Source: Ottowia thiooxydans DSM 14619 (GTDB lineage: Bacteria > Pseudomonadota > Gammaproteobacteria > Burkholderiales > Burkholderiaceae_C). Taken from it: a DNA stretch of 64,000 nucleotides. The stretch lies in assembly GCF_000422885.1 (NCBI RefSeq), contig NZ_AUGX01000023.1, positions 43,707 to 107,706 on the forward strand, given 5' to 3'. A program made the position numbers and the translations under genes. Position 1 is the stretch's first letter, and each line of letters begins with the position of its first letter. The notes beneath the pieces were generated by a model that had not been told where the DNA came from, did no database searches, and saw only the letters and a list, made by a program, of their open reading frames with translations. Shown piece by piece: positions 55,521-63,900 of this stretch.

Positions 55521-56567
55521 TCAAGCAGCGCTTTGCTGCTCCTGGGCAAGCAATCTGGTTACTGTCCGCCGCATATGCACGCGAGCCTGATCGGAGACGA
55601 TGTCGACCAGATCGCTGGTGCCGGTTTCATCCAGCATGCGTTGCTGCGCCTGAACAATGCCTTTGTCTTCGCTGAACGCCACGGTAATTTCGTGAAACAG
55701 ATCTTCTGTTGCCTGAGGATCATTCTGGCGATAGCCGTTTGCTGCAGACCAGAAGTAAAAGCAACTGCTTTCGGTCTCAGGTGTCAGGCCGTGGAAAATG
55801 CGTAGAGAGAACCCGCCCTCTTGGTCGCGGTTGTTCTGAGCATCCATGCCAGTCTTAAGCCCACCGGTCCACTGAATGACGCTTCCAGGCGCAACGAACT
55901 CGAACTCCATCCACCGGTCTACGCGCTCGCCGATATCTGGAACGGCTTTTTTGTAAGTTGGTGGTGGTGTCGAGTTCAGCAGCCAGCGGATAAAGTGCAG
56001 GCCGGTATCTTTGGGCGTGACTTTCATCTGTGCTTCGATATGCGCGTTGGCGTTGCTGCCGCCGATGGTGCTCTTGTGCACATAAGCCAGATGGGTCAGA
56101 TCCATCAGGTTGTCCACCATGAGCATGGAGTTGGCCTTGACGTGATAGACCTCATGCTTGTGCGGCCACTTGGCATGATCGTTGTGATACGGATAGTCGA
56201 CGATCTTGCTGACGTCGGCCTTCTCAGGATCACCCATCCAGATCCATAGACACTCATCTTTTTCAACCAATGGGAATGATTGAACGCACGCTTTGCTGGG
56301 GATTTTTGCTTGCCCGGGAATGTGAACGCAGGCCCCTGCAGTGTTGAAGATCAACCCGTGGTATCCGCATTCCAGGCCCGCTTGGACCACCTGGCCGTAG
56401 CTCAGAGGCGTGCCACGGTGACAACAACGGTCGCGCAGCGCGCCAGCCTTCTGGGTGGCTTTGTCTCGAAAAATCACAATCGACTCATTGCAGATTTTGC
56501 GAGCCAGGACTTGATCTTTGACCTCGTGAGCCCAGGCCGCGATATACCAAGCGTCTTTGATGAACAT
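55521..56567 (-). CDS. VanA-type Rieske oxygenase (aromatic demethylase/hydroxylase)
   Basis: 348 residues. Rieske centre ligands Cys-x-His in DRCCHRGTPLSYG and Cys-x2-His in LECGYHGLIF. The catalytic domain binds mononuclear iron through Asp/His in NLMDLTHLAYVHKSTIG. Size and motifs put it in the vanillate O-demethylase/TsaM group of three-component-like, single-subunit oxygenases. GGAG lies 7 bp before the start. The predicted promoter is 290 bp upstream, next to the GntR gene. A methoxylated or sulfonated aromatic acid substrate is plausible but unproven. Confidence 0.92.
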   Translation of the reverse strand: MFIKDAWYIAAWAHEVKDQVLARKICNESIVIFRDKATQKAGALRDRCCHRGTPLSYGQVVQAGLECGYHGLIFNTAGACVHIPGQAKIPSKACVQSFPLVEKDECLWIWMGDPEKADVSKIVDYPYHNDHAKWPHKHEVYHVKANSMLMVDNLMDLTHLAYVHKSTIGGSNANAHIEAQMKVTPKDTGLHFIRWLLNSTPPPTYKKAVPDIGERVDRWMEFEFVAPGSVIQWTGGLKTGMDAQNNRDQEGGFSLRIFHGLTPETESSCFYFWSAANGYRQNDPQATEDLFHEITVAFSEDKGIVQAQQRMLDETGTSDLVDIVSDQARVHMRRTVTRLLAQEQQSAA

Positions 56568-56862
56568 ATCGTTCTCCCAACTGAAAGATGAGACGGAGAA
56601 AAGTTACTCAGTCCGATGAAGATCTAGAGAGTCCCTAGGCGTGAATACGGGCGCGCAGGGTGCGCTCTGTTTGCTAGCTGTTCAAGTACGCCCACAAGGA
56701 CTCGTCGGCACAGCGAATGCGTCGGCATGCCAATCACCTGGGCAAACCGCAAGTCGGCTTTTGACGTGTATATATTGGGAACAAGCCTTTGACTCCTGTA
56801 TTCATTTCGACTCCGCGCGATCACGTGTACTAACGCAAGTGCCGGTAGACTGAATTGCATTA

Positions 56863-56872
56863 ACGTATACGT
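56863..56872. promoter_or_regulatory. GntR-type operator 1 with minus-strand promoter
   Basis: ACGTATACGT, part of the 12-bp palindrome AACGTATACGTT. On the minus strand TTGGCG (56892-56887), 17 bp and TATACG (56869-56864) form a promoter towards the Rieske oxygenase whose -10 lies inside this operator. The 290-bp leader 56568-56855 has no supported gene. Confidence 0.72.
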
Positions 56873-56947
56873 TGTTTTCGATTTGACGCCAAAATGGCTG
56901 AATTTTCAAATGGAAAATTGAATATTTAAGGGAAAACGAGCATAGTT

Positions 56948-56957
56948 ACGTATACGT
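56948..56957. promoter_or_regulatory. GntR-type operator 2, just upstream of the regulator gene
   Basis: A second perfect ACGTATACGT, exactly 85 bp from operator 1. It ends 17 bp before the first ATG of the GntR gene, which suggests autoregulation. It corresponds position for position to the weaker site at 62778. Confidence 0.72.
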
Positions 56958-56974
56958 TGTTGCTTCGAGCTAAG

Positions 56975-57754
56975 ATGATTCCAACCATGGCAGACCAAAA
57001 CCTAGAACCCGATTCCGCCAAAGACTCGCGTGCATCCCAAACGATCAAGGCGATCATGGGACTGCGGGGCTACATCATTGACGGCCGCTTGCGCCCCGGG
57101 GAGCGCGTGCTTGAGCAAATGCTCGTCGACACTTTGGGCGTTTCCCGAACGCCCGCGCGCACTGCAATGCAACGTGTATGCGAAGAAGGACTGATGGAGC
57201 CGCTTCCTGGCGGGGGCTTTGCTGTAGTCAAGTTCTCGGTAACCGATGTGTTTGATGCGATCGCTGTACGCGGGAATCTCGAGGGCATGGCAGTACGCTT
57301 GGCTGCAGAACGAGGCGCGCCACCCGAGGTGCTGAAAGCGCTGAAAAAGGTCGTGAAGCAGCTCGATGTAGCGGTCGAGAATCTCAAGCATTCATGGGAC
57401 CATTTGGCTGAATATGTGCGTCTGAACGATCAGTTCCACGATTTGATGCAAGACACTTGCAATAGTCCAATGTTGAAGCGCTCGCTTGAGCGATTGGTGG
57501 TGCTTCCATTTGCCACGCCGAATGCATTTGCAAGCGCTTCCCCGCTGAATCTGGACGGGTTGCTACAGGTCGTGATCTATGCGCAGGAGCAACATCGCTC
57601 CATTGTGGAGGCCATCGAACTTCGCGAAGGCACACGTGCTGAAGCGCTGGCGATTGAGCATTCGCGCTCCACTTGGCGATACCTTCATCAAATCTTCTTG
57701 CAGGGGGACTCGTCGCTTGATCTGGCGGGCTTGCGCATGATCGTGCGGCCCTGA
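56975..57754 (+). CDS. GntR-family regulator (FCD type) of the aromatic uptake/oxidation locus
   Basis: About 259 residues from the ATG at 56975 (256 from the ATG at 56987); a TTG at 56957 overlaps the operator and is disfavoured. The winged helix spans about 20-80 (GRLRPGERVLEQMLVDTLGV, SRTPARTAMQRVCEEGLMEP). The FCD domain follows from about 95, with VRLNDQFHDLMQ and EQHRSIVEAIELREGTRAEAL as metal/ligand-binding helices. By position it should bind the ACGTATACGT sites on both sides of the locus, controlling the oxygenase pair, itself and the ABC transporter. Confidence 0.92.
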   Translation: MIPTMADQNLEPDSAKDSRASQTIKAIMGLRGYIIDGRLRPGERVLEQMLVDTLGVSRTPARTAMQRVCEEGLMEPLPGGGFAVVKFSVTDVFDAIAVRGNLEGMAVRLAAERGAPPEVLKALKKVVKQLDVAVENLKHSWDHLAEYVRLNDQFHDLMQDTCNSPMLKRSLERLVVLPFATPNAFASASPLNLDGLLQVVIYAQEQHRSIVEAIELREGTRAEALAIEHSRSTWRYLHQIFLQGDSSLDLAGLRMIVRP

Positions 57755-57840
57755 GGTTTCGAGCGCCAGAAGCACCGGCTGTACCTGAAGAGTTCACGGC
57801 CTTTCCTGCACGCCCTCCTTGTGTTGCCGAATCGAAAACG

Positions 57841-58593
57841 TCAAACACCTAGAAGTTGCGCCAGTTGTTCGGGTTGAGCCAACAATTGCGCTGAGTTGGT
57901 GGCCACCACAAGCTGGCCTTTTTCCATCACTGCGGCGTGATCGGTGTGCGCAAGAACCTTTTTATAGTCTCGGTCGACAATGAGCGTGGAGACCCCGGCT
58001 TGGCGGATTTCTGCAATCACACGCCAGATTTCCTTGACCACCAAAGGCGCCAGGCCTTCAGTGGCTTCGTCCAGGATCATCAGACGTGGGTTGGTCATCA
58101 GGGCTCGACCGATGGAGACCATTTGTTGCTCTCCACCTGAAAGCTGGTCGCCGCGGTTGTTGCAACGTTCTTTGAGCCGCGCAAATGTATCCATTACGCG
58201 GTCGTATGTCCAATCGCGTTCGCCGTTCAAACCTGCGCGTGCGCTCATTTGCAGGTTTTCCTTCACGGTCAGATTCGGGAACACCCCACGGCCTTCAGGC
58301 ACGTAGCCGATGCCAAGGCGCGCCATCTTCTCGGGGGGATAGTTCGTCACATCACGTGCATCGGCAAGTACTTTTCCTACGCGTGCTTGCACATATCCCA
58401 TGAGCGTGCGGATCAACGTGGTCTTGCCCATGCCGTTGCGGCCGAGGAGGCCGACCGCCCGGCCTTGCGTCAGTTCCAGACTCACGCCTCGCAGAATGTG
58501 GCTGTCGCCGTAATAGGTGTGGATGCCTTCGATGCGGAACATCGTTGTTGATGCGGCGTTCGTCGTGGTGCGGTCTGCAAGCAGTTCAGTCAT
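57841..58593 (-). CDS. livF: ABC transporter ATPase, LivF type
   Basis: 250 residues. Walker A GLLGRNGMGKTT, Q-loop region GYVPEGRGVFPNLTVKENL, ABC signature LSGGEQQMVSIGRAL and Walker B LMILDEATEGLAP. It is one of two cytosolic ATPases of a branched-chain-amino-acid-family (HAAT) importer. Its start overlaps the end of the LivG gene by 8 bp. Local context suggests aromatic-acid rather than amino-acid transport. Confidence 0.94.
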   Translation of the reverse strand: MTELLADRTTTNAASTTMFRIEGIHTYYGDSHILRGVSLELTQGRAVGLLGRNGMGKTTLIRTLMGYVQARVGKVLADARDVTNYPPEKMARLGIGYVPEGRGVFPNLTVKENLQMSARAGLNGERDWTYDRVMDTFARLKERCNNRGDQLSGGEQQMVSIGRALMTNPRLMILDEATEGLAPLVVKEIWRVIAEIRQAGVSTLIVDRDYKKVLAHTDHAAVMEKGQLVVATNSAQLLAQPEQLAQLLGV

Positions 58594-59353
58594 GCTGTTC
58601 TTCTCCCAGATACGCTGTCCGCACTACCGGGTCGATACGTATCCGGTCGGGCGTGGCTGTGGCGACTACACTGCCGTTAACCATCACGGTGATGCGATCG
58701 GCGATGCGAAACACTGCATCCATATCGTGCTCAACCAGCAGCACGGCGTGCCCGCTCTTTAAGTCACCGAGCAAACCGAGCATGCGTTCCGTTTCCTCCG
58801 ACCCCATGCCGGCAAGCGGTTCGTCCAGCAGCAATACCTGCGGCTGCGTGGCCAGGCACATGGCTACCTCCAGCTGTCGTTTGGCACCGTGGCTCAGGCT
58901 ACCCGCGTGCGTGTTGGCATAAGCCTCTAGCCCCGCGCGTCCAAGCGCATCGCGCGCCCGCTCGAGACTAGAGGCGCAATGCTGCGAGGCTTGCCAGATG
59001 TGCCACGGTCTGGTGTGCGACTGAGCTTGGGCGGCAAGGCGACAGTTCTCAAGCACGGTGAACTCCTGGAATATCGTTGTGCGTTGATAACTGCGGCCAA
59101 TACCTGCTTTGGAGCGGTGTGGCTGAGGCATACGCGTGACGTCCTTGCCTTCGAGCTTGATGGTGCCGCTTGAGACGGGCATTTCGCCTGAGAGCATGTT
59201 GATCAGCGTCGATTTGCCCGCGCCGTTGGTACCGATCACGGCGTGGACTTCGCCTTCGTGCAGGTCGAGATCGACGTCCTTCACCGCGATGAGTCCGCCA
59301 AAGCGCCGTGTCAAGCCGCGAACCGAGAGCTTGGGGTGTTGTACGTCAGTCAT
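58586..59353 (-). CDS. livG: ABC transporter ATPase, LivG type
   Basis: 255 residues from the ATG at 59353, which overlaps the livM stop by 8 bp; the frame extends to 59407, but that start lies within livM. Walker A VIGTNGAGKSTLINML, signature LSHGAKRQLEVAMCLA (Gly of LSGGE replaced by His) and Walker B VLLLDEPLAGMGSEE. The extended region after Walker A (GRSYQRTTIFQEFTVLENCR) is typical of LivG. It pairs with LivF. Confidence 0.93.
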   Translation of the reverse strand: MTDVQHPKLSVRGLTRRFGGLIAVKDVDLDLHEGEVHAVIGTNGAGKSTLINMLSGEMPVSSGTIKLEGKDVTRMPQPHRSKAGIGRSYQRTTIFQEFTVLENCRLAAQAQSHTRPWHIWQASQHCASSLERARDALGRAGLEAYANTHAGSLSHGAKRQLEVAMCLATQPQVLLLDEPLAGMGSEETERMLGLLGDLKSGHAVLLVEHDMDAVFRIADRITVMVNGSVVATATPDRIRIDPVVRTAYLGEEQHD

Positions 59354-60452
59354 GCTGCGCCCCAAATGGGGATTTGGCAGGGCGCCATTTCTTGAGTTGA
59401 TCGCCAATACCCATCACGCCTCTGGGCAGCAAAGCGACAAGCACGATGATGGAAATGCCGAGCGTCAGTTGCCAGTGATCGGCCAGAGCGCCGACCAGCG
59501 CATGCGTACCCAGCAATTCCTTCAACGCCACGAACGCCACGGTGCCAATGACTGCACCGCGTAGCGAGCCGATGCCACCCAGAATAACCATCAGTAAAAC
59601 CTCACCAGAATGATTCCATGCCATCAACTCGGGGTTCACCACACCGTCTCGCGCGGCCAGCAAAAACCCTGCCATTCCGGCGAGCGCACCCGCAAGCACA
59701 AATGCCGCGAGCTTGTACCAATAGGTGCTGAAACCCGCCGCACGCATGCGTTGCTCATTCACGCGAATTCCTGCCAGGGCGGCACCAAAGCGGGAGCGGC
59801 GAATGAGTGTCAGCAGCCCGTAGACCAACACCAGAGAGAGGAGCACCACGTAGTATTGGGTGCGGCTGCTTTCCATGTCGATAAAGCCGATGGATGGGCG
59901 CGCATCTAGGTAGATGCCGTCGCTGCCGCCGCCCACGCTGGTGTCGTGAAACACAAAGAACGCGAGCTGCGCAAAGGCGAGCGTCACCATGATGAAGTAC
60001 ACCCCCTTGGTGCGCAGGCTAAGTGTTCCGATGACCAATGCGCTTAGCGCAGCAGCCATCAAGGCAGCGCCTAGAAGCATCAGCAGATTGCCGCCGAAAG
60101 GAGGCATTGCGAGAGCGGTGGCGTAGGCACCAATACCAAAGAATGCGGCATGCCCAAGACTCACCAAGCCCGTGCCACCGACCAGCAACTGCAGGCTGAG
60201 TGCAAAGATCGACATGATCATCACTTTCACCACCAGATCTGAGAGGTATGACGACCACAGGGGTGCAGCCACGGCTAGCGCGATCGCGCAAATCAGCGGC
60301 ACCATCAGATTCAGCCTCCGCCATGCACTGCCACTGCGTAGCACCGAGTCAGACATGTCTTTGGAGGTAAGTATTGGCGCCTCGGCTTGCGCTTTTGCTT
60401 CATCGCGCAAATTTTGCACCGTTGGTTGCGCCTGAAGGGTTTGGGTTGTCAT
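59346..60452 (-). CDS. livM: ABC transporter permease, LivM type
   Basis: 368 residues with about ten hydrophobic segments after a 45-residue hydrophilic N-terminus. Family features include GLVSLGHAAFFGIGAYATAL and GRSRFGAALAGIRVNEQRMRAAGFST (the coupling helix contacting the ATPases), and VILGGIGSLRGAVIGTVAF. It forms the membrane channel with LivH. It lies 3 bp after livH. Confidence 0.93.
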   Translation of the reverse strand: MTTQTLQAQPTVQNLRDEAKAQAEAPILTSKDMSDSVLRSGSAWRRLNLMVPLICAIALAVAAPLWSSYLSDLVVKVMIMSIFALSLQLLVGGTGLVSLGHAAFFGIGAYATALAMPPFGGNLLMLLGAALMAAALSALVIGTLSLRTKGVYFIMVTLAFAQLAFFVFHDTSVGGGSDGIYLDARPSIGFIDMESSRTQYYVVLLSLVLVYGLLTLIRRSRFGAALAGIRVNEQRMRAAGFSTYWYKLAAFVLAGALAGMAGFLLAARDGVVNPELMAWNHSGEVLLMVILGGIGSLRGAVIGTVAFVALKELLGTHALVGALADHWQLTLGISIIVLVALLPRGVMGIGDQLKKWRPAKSPFGAQHD

Positions 60453-60455
60453 GGC

Positions 60456-61328
60456 TCAGCTCCTCTTGCCCATCAGGCCTTCGGGGCGCCATACCAAAAT
60501 GACTGCCATGAGCAGATAGATGCTCATTCCGCTCAGTTCCTGGAAAAACACCTTGCCAAACGTGTCCACAAAGCCCACGAGAAGCGAAGCCACCAACGCG
60601 CCAGTGATCGATCCAATACCGCCAATGACCACTACCACGAAACAAATGATGAGTACGCTTGAGCCCATGTGGGGGTAGACGGAACTCATCGGTGCAGCGA
60701 TCATTCCCGCAAGCGCGGCCAATGCCACGCCCATTGCAAAAACGATGCGGTACAGGCGCTTGATGTCGATGCCCAGGCCGCGCACCATGTCGCGATTGCT
60801 AGCGCCCGCTCGCACCATCATTCCAAGGCGTGTGCGGTTCACCATCCAATACATGAGCAACGCCACAATCAGGCAAGTTACTGCAGCAAAAACGCGATAC
60901 CACGGGTAGGTCATGATGCCAGCCAACGAGAAACTTCCCGAGAGCCAAGCGGGTGCTTGCACACCGTGCACATCGTTGCCTACGAGAATGGCACGCAACT
61001 CTTCAAACACCAAGATCAGGCCGAAGGTCATCAGCACCTGTTGCAGATGATCACGCTCGTACAGAAAACTGAAGAACGCCCATTCCAGGAAATACCCAAT
61101 GGCCACGGCCAGAACCACGCCGACCAGCAGCATGCTAATGAAGTGCTGGCCTATATACGGCGCGAGCGTAAACGCCATATACGCCCCGATCATGTAGAAG
61201 CTGCCGTGCGCAAGATTGATCACCCCCATGATCCCGAAAATCAGCGTCAACCCCGAGGCCAGCAGAAACAGCAGTAGTCCGTACTGAATCGAGTTCAGGC
61301 ACTGCACCAGAAACGTAGCTAGATCCAC
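60456..61328 (-). CDS. livH: ABC transporter permease, LivH type
   Basis: 290 residues, about eight hydrophobic segments. GIMGVINLAHGSFYMIGAY and RAGASNRDMVRGLGIDIKRLY (coupling helix) are characteristic, as is VVIGGIGSITGALVASLLVG near the C-terminus. It is the partner of LivM, encoded 99 bp after the substrate-binding gene. Confidence 0.93.
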   Translation of the reverse strand: MDLATFLVQCLNSIQYGLLLFLLASGLTLIFGIMGVINLAHGSFYMIGAYMAFTLAPYIGQHFISMLLVGVVLAVAIGYFLEWAFFSFLYERDHLQQVLMTFGLILVFEELRAILVGNDVHGVQAPAWLSGSFSLAGIMTYPWYRVFAAVTCLIVALLMYWMVNRTRLGMMVRAGASNRDMVRGLGIDIKRLYRIVFAMGVALAALAGMIAAPMSSVYPHMGSSVLIICFVVVVIGGIGSITGALVASLLVGFVDTFGKVFFQELSGMSIYLLMAVILVWRPEGLMGKRS

Positions 61329-61427
61329 GGCAACCTCTTGTCGTGTTGAAGAACGAACTGAATCCGTGAGTTGGCTGAGAACCGACTCACGCCATTCCAG
61401 GTATGACGAGCCCTGCGGGTGTTTTGA

Positions 61428-62612
61428 TCAGAGTTTGCAGCCGTGTGCAGGATCAGCCAGCTTCTTTGCTGCGATGCTGATTTTGGTGTTCTGCTTGCCC
61501 TCTACCTTGCGGAGATATATGTCCTGCACAGGGTTGTGCGACTTGCTTATGGTGAAGTCACCGCGTGGGCTTGGAATCGTGGCTTTCTCAATCGCAGTGC
61601 GGAAGAGGTCTTTCTTGGAGATATCGCCTCCCGCAGCCTTCAAGCCGACCGCCAGCATTTGCGCTGCATCGTAGCCCTGCACGGAGTACACATCGGGGGC
61701 GAGCTTGTAGGCCTTCGCGTAGTTGGTGCGGAAAACCTTGTCGCGCTCGGTGCCTAGTTCGTCTGCGTAATGCAGGGTGGTGAGAATGCCTTCGGCGGAG
61801 GCGCCTTGCGCGTCCAGCGTGCCATCCGTGAGCGCGCCTTGACCATACAGTGGAATGTTCTTGGACAGACCCGAAGCGTGGTAATCCTTCACAAATTTCG
61901 CTGCACCGGAGCCTGCAAAAAAGGCGAATACTGCATCCGGTTTCGCCGCAGCGATTTCGGTCAGGAACGCCTGAAATTCCACGTTCGGAAACGGCACCGT
62001 AAGTTGCCTGGTGACCTTGCCACCGTTCTTTTCAAATCCTTCCTTGAAGGCACTTGCCGCTTCTTCACCGGCCGCATATTTCCAGTTGATGGTGATGGCG
62101 TTTTTCTTGCCTTCCTGCTTGGCCGCGATGACGCCCATTGGATAGGAGATCTGCCAATTGCTGAAGGATGAGCGGAAGATGGTGGGGCCACACATCACTC
62201 CGGTGACTGCGTCGGCACCAGCGTTTGGCACTATGAGAATAGTGCCACTTTCCTTGGCTGCACGAGCCATCGCCATGACGACGCCGGAATGCACGGTACC
62301 CACGAGCACATCGACATTGTCGCGTTTGATCAGGCGGTTGACGTTGTGCATGGCCTTGGAAGGATCAGACTCGTCGTCGACTTTGAAGTATTCGATCTCT
62401 CGCCCGCTGAGCTTGCCGCCTTGCTCGCTTACATACATTCGAAAGCCGTTTTCAATGGCTGTCCCGAGCGCTGCAAACGTGCCGCTTGCGGGCAGCATGA
62501 GGCCCACCTTGATTTTCTCGGTGGGTTGTGCCCAAGCGCTGCAAGCGATGGCTGAGACCGCTGTGAAGGCCGCCGCGCGACTCACCACCCGTTGAATTTT
62601 TCCAATGCTCAT
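61428..62612 (-). CDS. ABC transporter periplasmic substrate-binding protein (Peripla_BP_6)
   Basis: 394 residues from the ATG at 62612, preceded by AAGGAG; the frame extends to 62675 but without a ribosome site. Signal peptide about 1-28 (ending SAWAQ). Type I periplasmic binding fold: KIKVGLMLPASGTFAALGTAI, NVDVLVGTVHSGVVMAMARA, and the hinge AVFAFFAGSGAAKFVKDYHA. Its ligand is unknown; such receptors of the Liv family frequently bind aromatic acids, and coregulation with the Rieske oxygenase points that way. First gene of the five-gene transporter operon. Confidence 0.93.
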   Translation of the reverse strand: MSIGKIQRVVSRAAAFTAVSAIACSAWAQPTEKIKVGLMLPASGTFAALGTAIENGFRMYVSEQGGKLSGREIEYFKVDDESDPSKAMHNVNRLIKRDNVDVLVGTVHSGVVMAMARAAKESGTILIVPNAGADAVTGVMCGPTIFRSSFSNWQISYPMGVIAAKQEGKKNAITINWKYAAGEEAASAFKEGFEKNGGKVTRQLTVPFPNVEFQAFLTEIAAAKPDAVFAFFAGSGAAKFVKDYHASGLSKNIPLYGQGALTDGTLDAQGASAEGILTTLHYADELGTERDKVFRTNYAKAYKLAPDVYSVQGYDAAQMLAVGLKAAGGDISKKDLFRTAIEKATIPSPRGDFTISKSHNPVQDIYLRKVEGKQNTKISIAAKKLADPAHGCKL

Positions 62613-62692
62613 CTTCCGCTCCTTATGTGCGTTTCGTACCGAGCCTCGATCGCTCATGCTCTGCACGCTACGCAAACTGCCAGAAGCTATTT

Positions 62693-62702
62693 ACGTATAC
62701 GT
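62693..62702. promoter_or_regulatory. GntR-type operator with promoter of the ABC transporter operon
   Basis: Perfect ACGTATACGT. On the minus strand ATGACA (62722-62717), 17 bp and TATACG (62699-62694) form the promoter, whose -10 is inside the operator. The leader to the ATG at 62612 would be about 75 nt and contains AAGGAG. Confidence 0.75.
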
Positions 62703-62777
62703 TGATGTCGATTTGATGTCATGTTAAGTGGATATTCAAGCTAAATTTGGTGAAATATAGGGTAAACGATGATTTTT

Positions 62778-62787
62778 ATGTATACGC
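62778..62787. promoter_or_regulatory. Second, weaker GntR-type operator of the transporter operon
   Basis: ATGTATACGC, two changes from ACGTATACGT, exactly 85 bp from the strong site, as in the regulator region. Flanking bases also match that region. Confidence 0.6.
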
Positions 62788-62981
62788 AGAGGAGTCGAGA
62801 TCAGGCGAAGGCGCGCGGCGGAATACGGAAAATCGTCGCCTTTTTCCACCCCCCGGATAGCCCGCCTACGCGGGGGCCGACCAACCAGGGATGACGAGAT
62901 GAAGCGGGGGAGCGAGGGGGTAGTTTGAGAAAAAGCAGTTGCATGTCAGCTCCTCTGACCGCTCAGTTGGCTACGGGCGTT

Positions 62982-63071
62982 TGTTTGAAGCCGCGGAGAC
63001 GCCTTGGCTTCGATGAGGAGCGCATCGAGAAGCTGATAGCGTCGGGAGTCGTAACTTGCCTGAGCAGTTGA
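62982..63071 (+). pseudogene. Possible C-terminal remnant of a CaiB/BaiF CoA-transferase
   Basis: A plus-strand frame reads RRLGFDEERIEKLIASGVVT before a stop, which resembles the terminal helix of class III CoA-transferases (usually ELGYDEARIAALRASGVV). Nothing upstream continues the similarity, so only the tail of a lost gene is present. Flanking sequence 62788-62981 and 63072-63229 holds no gene I can support. Confidence 0.4.
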
Positions 63072-63229
63072 CGGAGATAGCGGTGCGCGGCGGTCGCTAT
63101 CGAAGATCGAAGTTATGGCGCTTTTGGCCGCTCTCAGCTCATGGGCTAGGGCTTGCTCACAGTCTGGACGCGAGGGCGAACGCCCGAGTAATATTTAGCC
63201 TTGGTGATACTCAGACTAGACCCATCAAG

Positions 63230-63448
63230 TCACGGCCATAGAGTATCGATCTCATCAAATTGAGGATTGCGCGCGAGGTCTTGGTCGAGGCCCATTGCGG
63301 CGCTGGCGCGCTCCAGGGCCAGCCAGAGGGGCGCAGGCATTTTCAAAATTTCATCGGCCGATCCGGCCTGCGCAATCCATGCGCCGATCTGAGCGTGCTG
63401 ATCTGAGGTCAACAAGTCAAGGTGCAGCATCTCGTCAATGGTTTTCAT
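63230..63448 (-). CDS. Small conserved-looking hypothetical protein
   Basis: 72 residues from the ATG at 63448 (MKTIDEMLHLDLLTSDQHAQ); the frame extends to 63553 with an unlikely leader. The sequence is helical, soluble and acidic at the end, with a Trp/Pro-rich core (MPAPLWLALERASAAMG). I do not recognise a named domain. It has normal-looking codon use and stands alone. No strong ribosome site is visible. Confidence 0.55.
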   Translation of the reverse strand: MKTIDEMLHLDLLTSDQHAQIGAWIAQAGSADEILKMPAPLWLALERASAAMGLDQDLARNPQFDEIDTLWP

Positions 63449-63617
63449 TATGGTCAACAGGTTGCGTCTGGCACGGCCCCAAGAGTGTTTCCCCAGGGGT
63501 GAGCATATGAATATGCGGCCGCAATTGTAAAGATCAAGGAAGTGCCTTGGCATAGGCGACGAGACTGCCGGGCGAGCGAGTCGAGATGGGATGAGCTTTA
63601 CCTAATGCCGTTCACCT

Positions 63618-63686
63618 GTCGAAGCCACAAGCAAGGCTTCGACCCTTAGACGGGCTTGTATGGTTTGGTTTCCATCAACCAACCAT
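63618..63686. other. Pair of hairpins upstream of the IS110 recombinase
   Basis: GTCGAAGCC/GGCTTCGAC (63618-63643) is a perfect 9-bp stem with an 8-nt loop. ATGGTTTGGTT/AACCAACCAT (63660-63686) is a 10-bp stem with one bulged T. They lie 215-280 bp before the recombinase start, in the non-coding stretch 63449-63900, where IS110-group elements carry their end and guide RNA. The element boundary itself could not be located. Confidence 0.45.
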
Positions 63687-63900
63687 GAAGAAAGGGCGAG
63701 GAGCCGGGATGGAGGGACATCGACGGGCATCGGCCATTGCATTAGACCCAATGGACCGACTTACTGAGTCAGCACCCCATCCCTGCGCCGAGCGACGATA
63801 AGGAACCTGGCGACGTCACCTGCATGATGCAGTCTCGATCTCCAATTCTTGCAAGCTCACGCCGACAGCAGGGCCCACCCCGGCACTCGTATTTTGTACG

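Noticed and set aside
56624..56860. 78-codon minus-strand frame in the oxygenase leader
   Set aside because: It starts at or just before the predicted transcription start and has no ribosome site or motif; kept only as a possibility in the leader finding.
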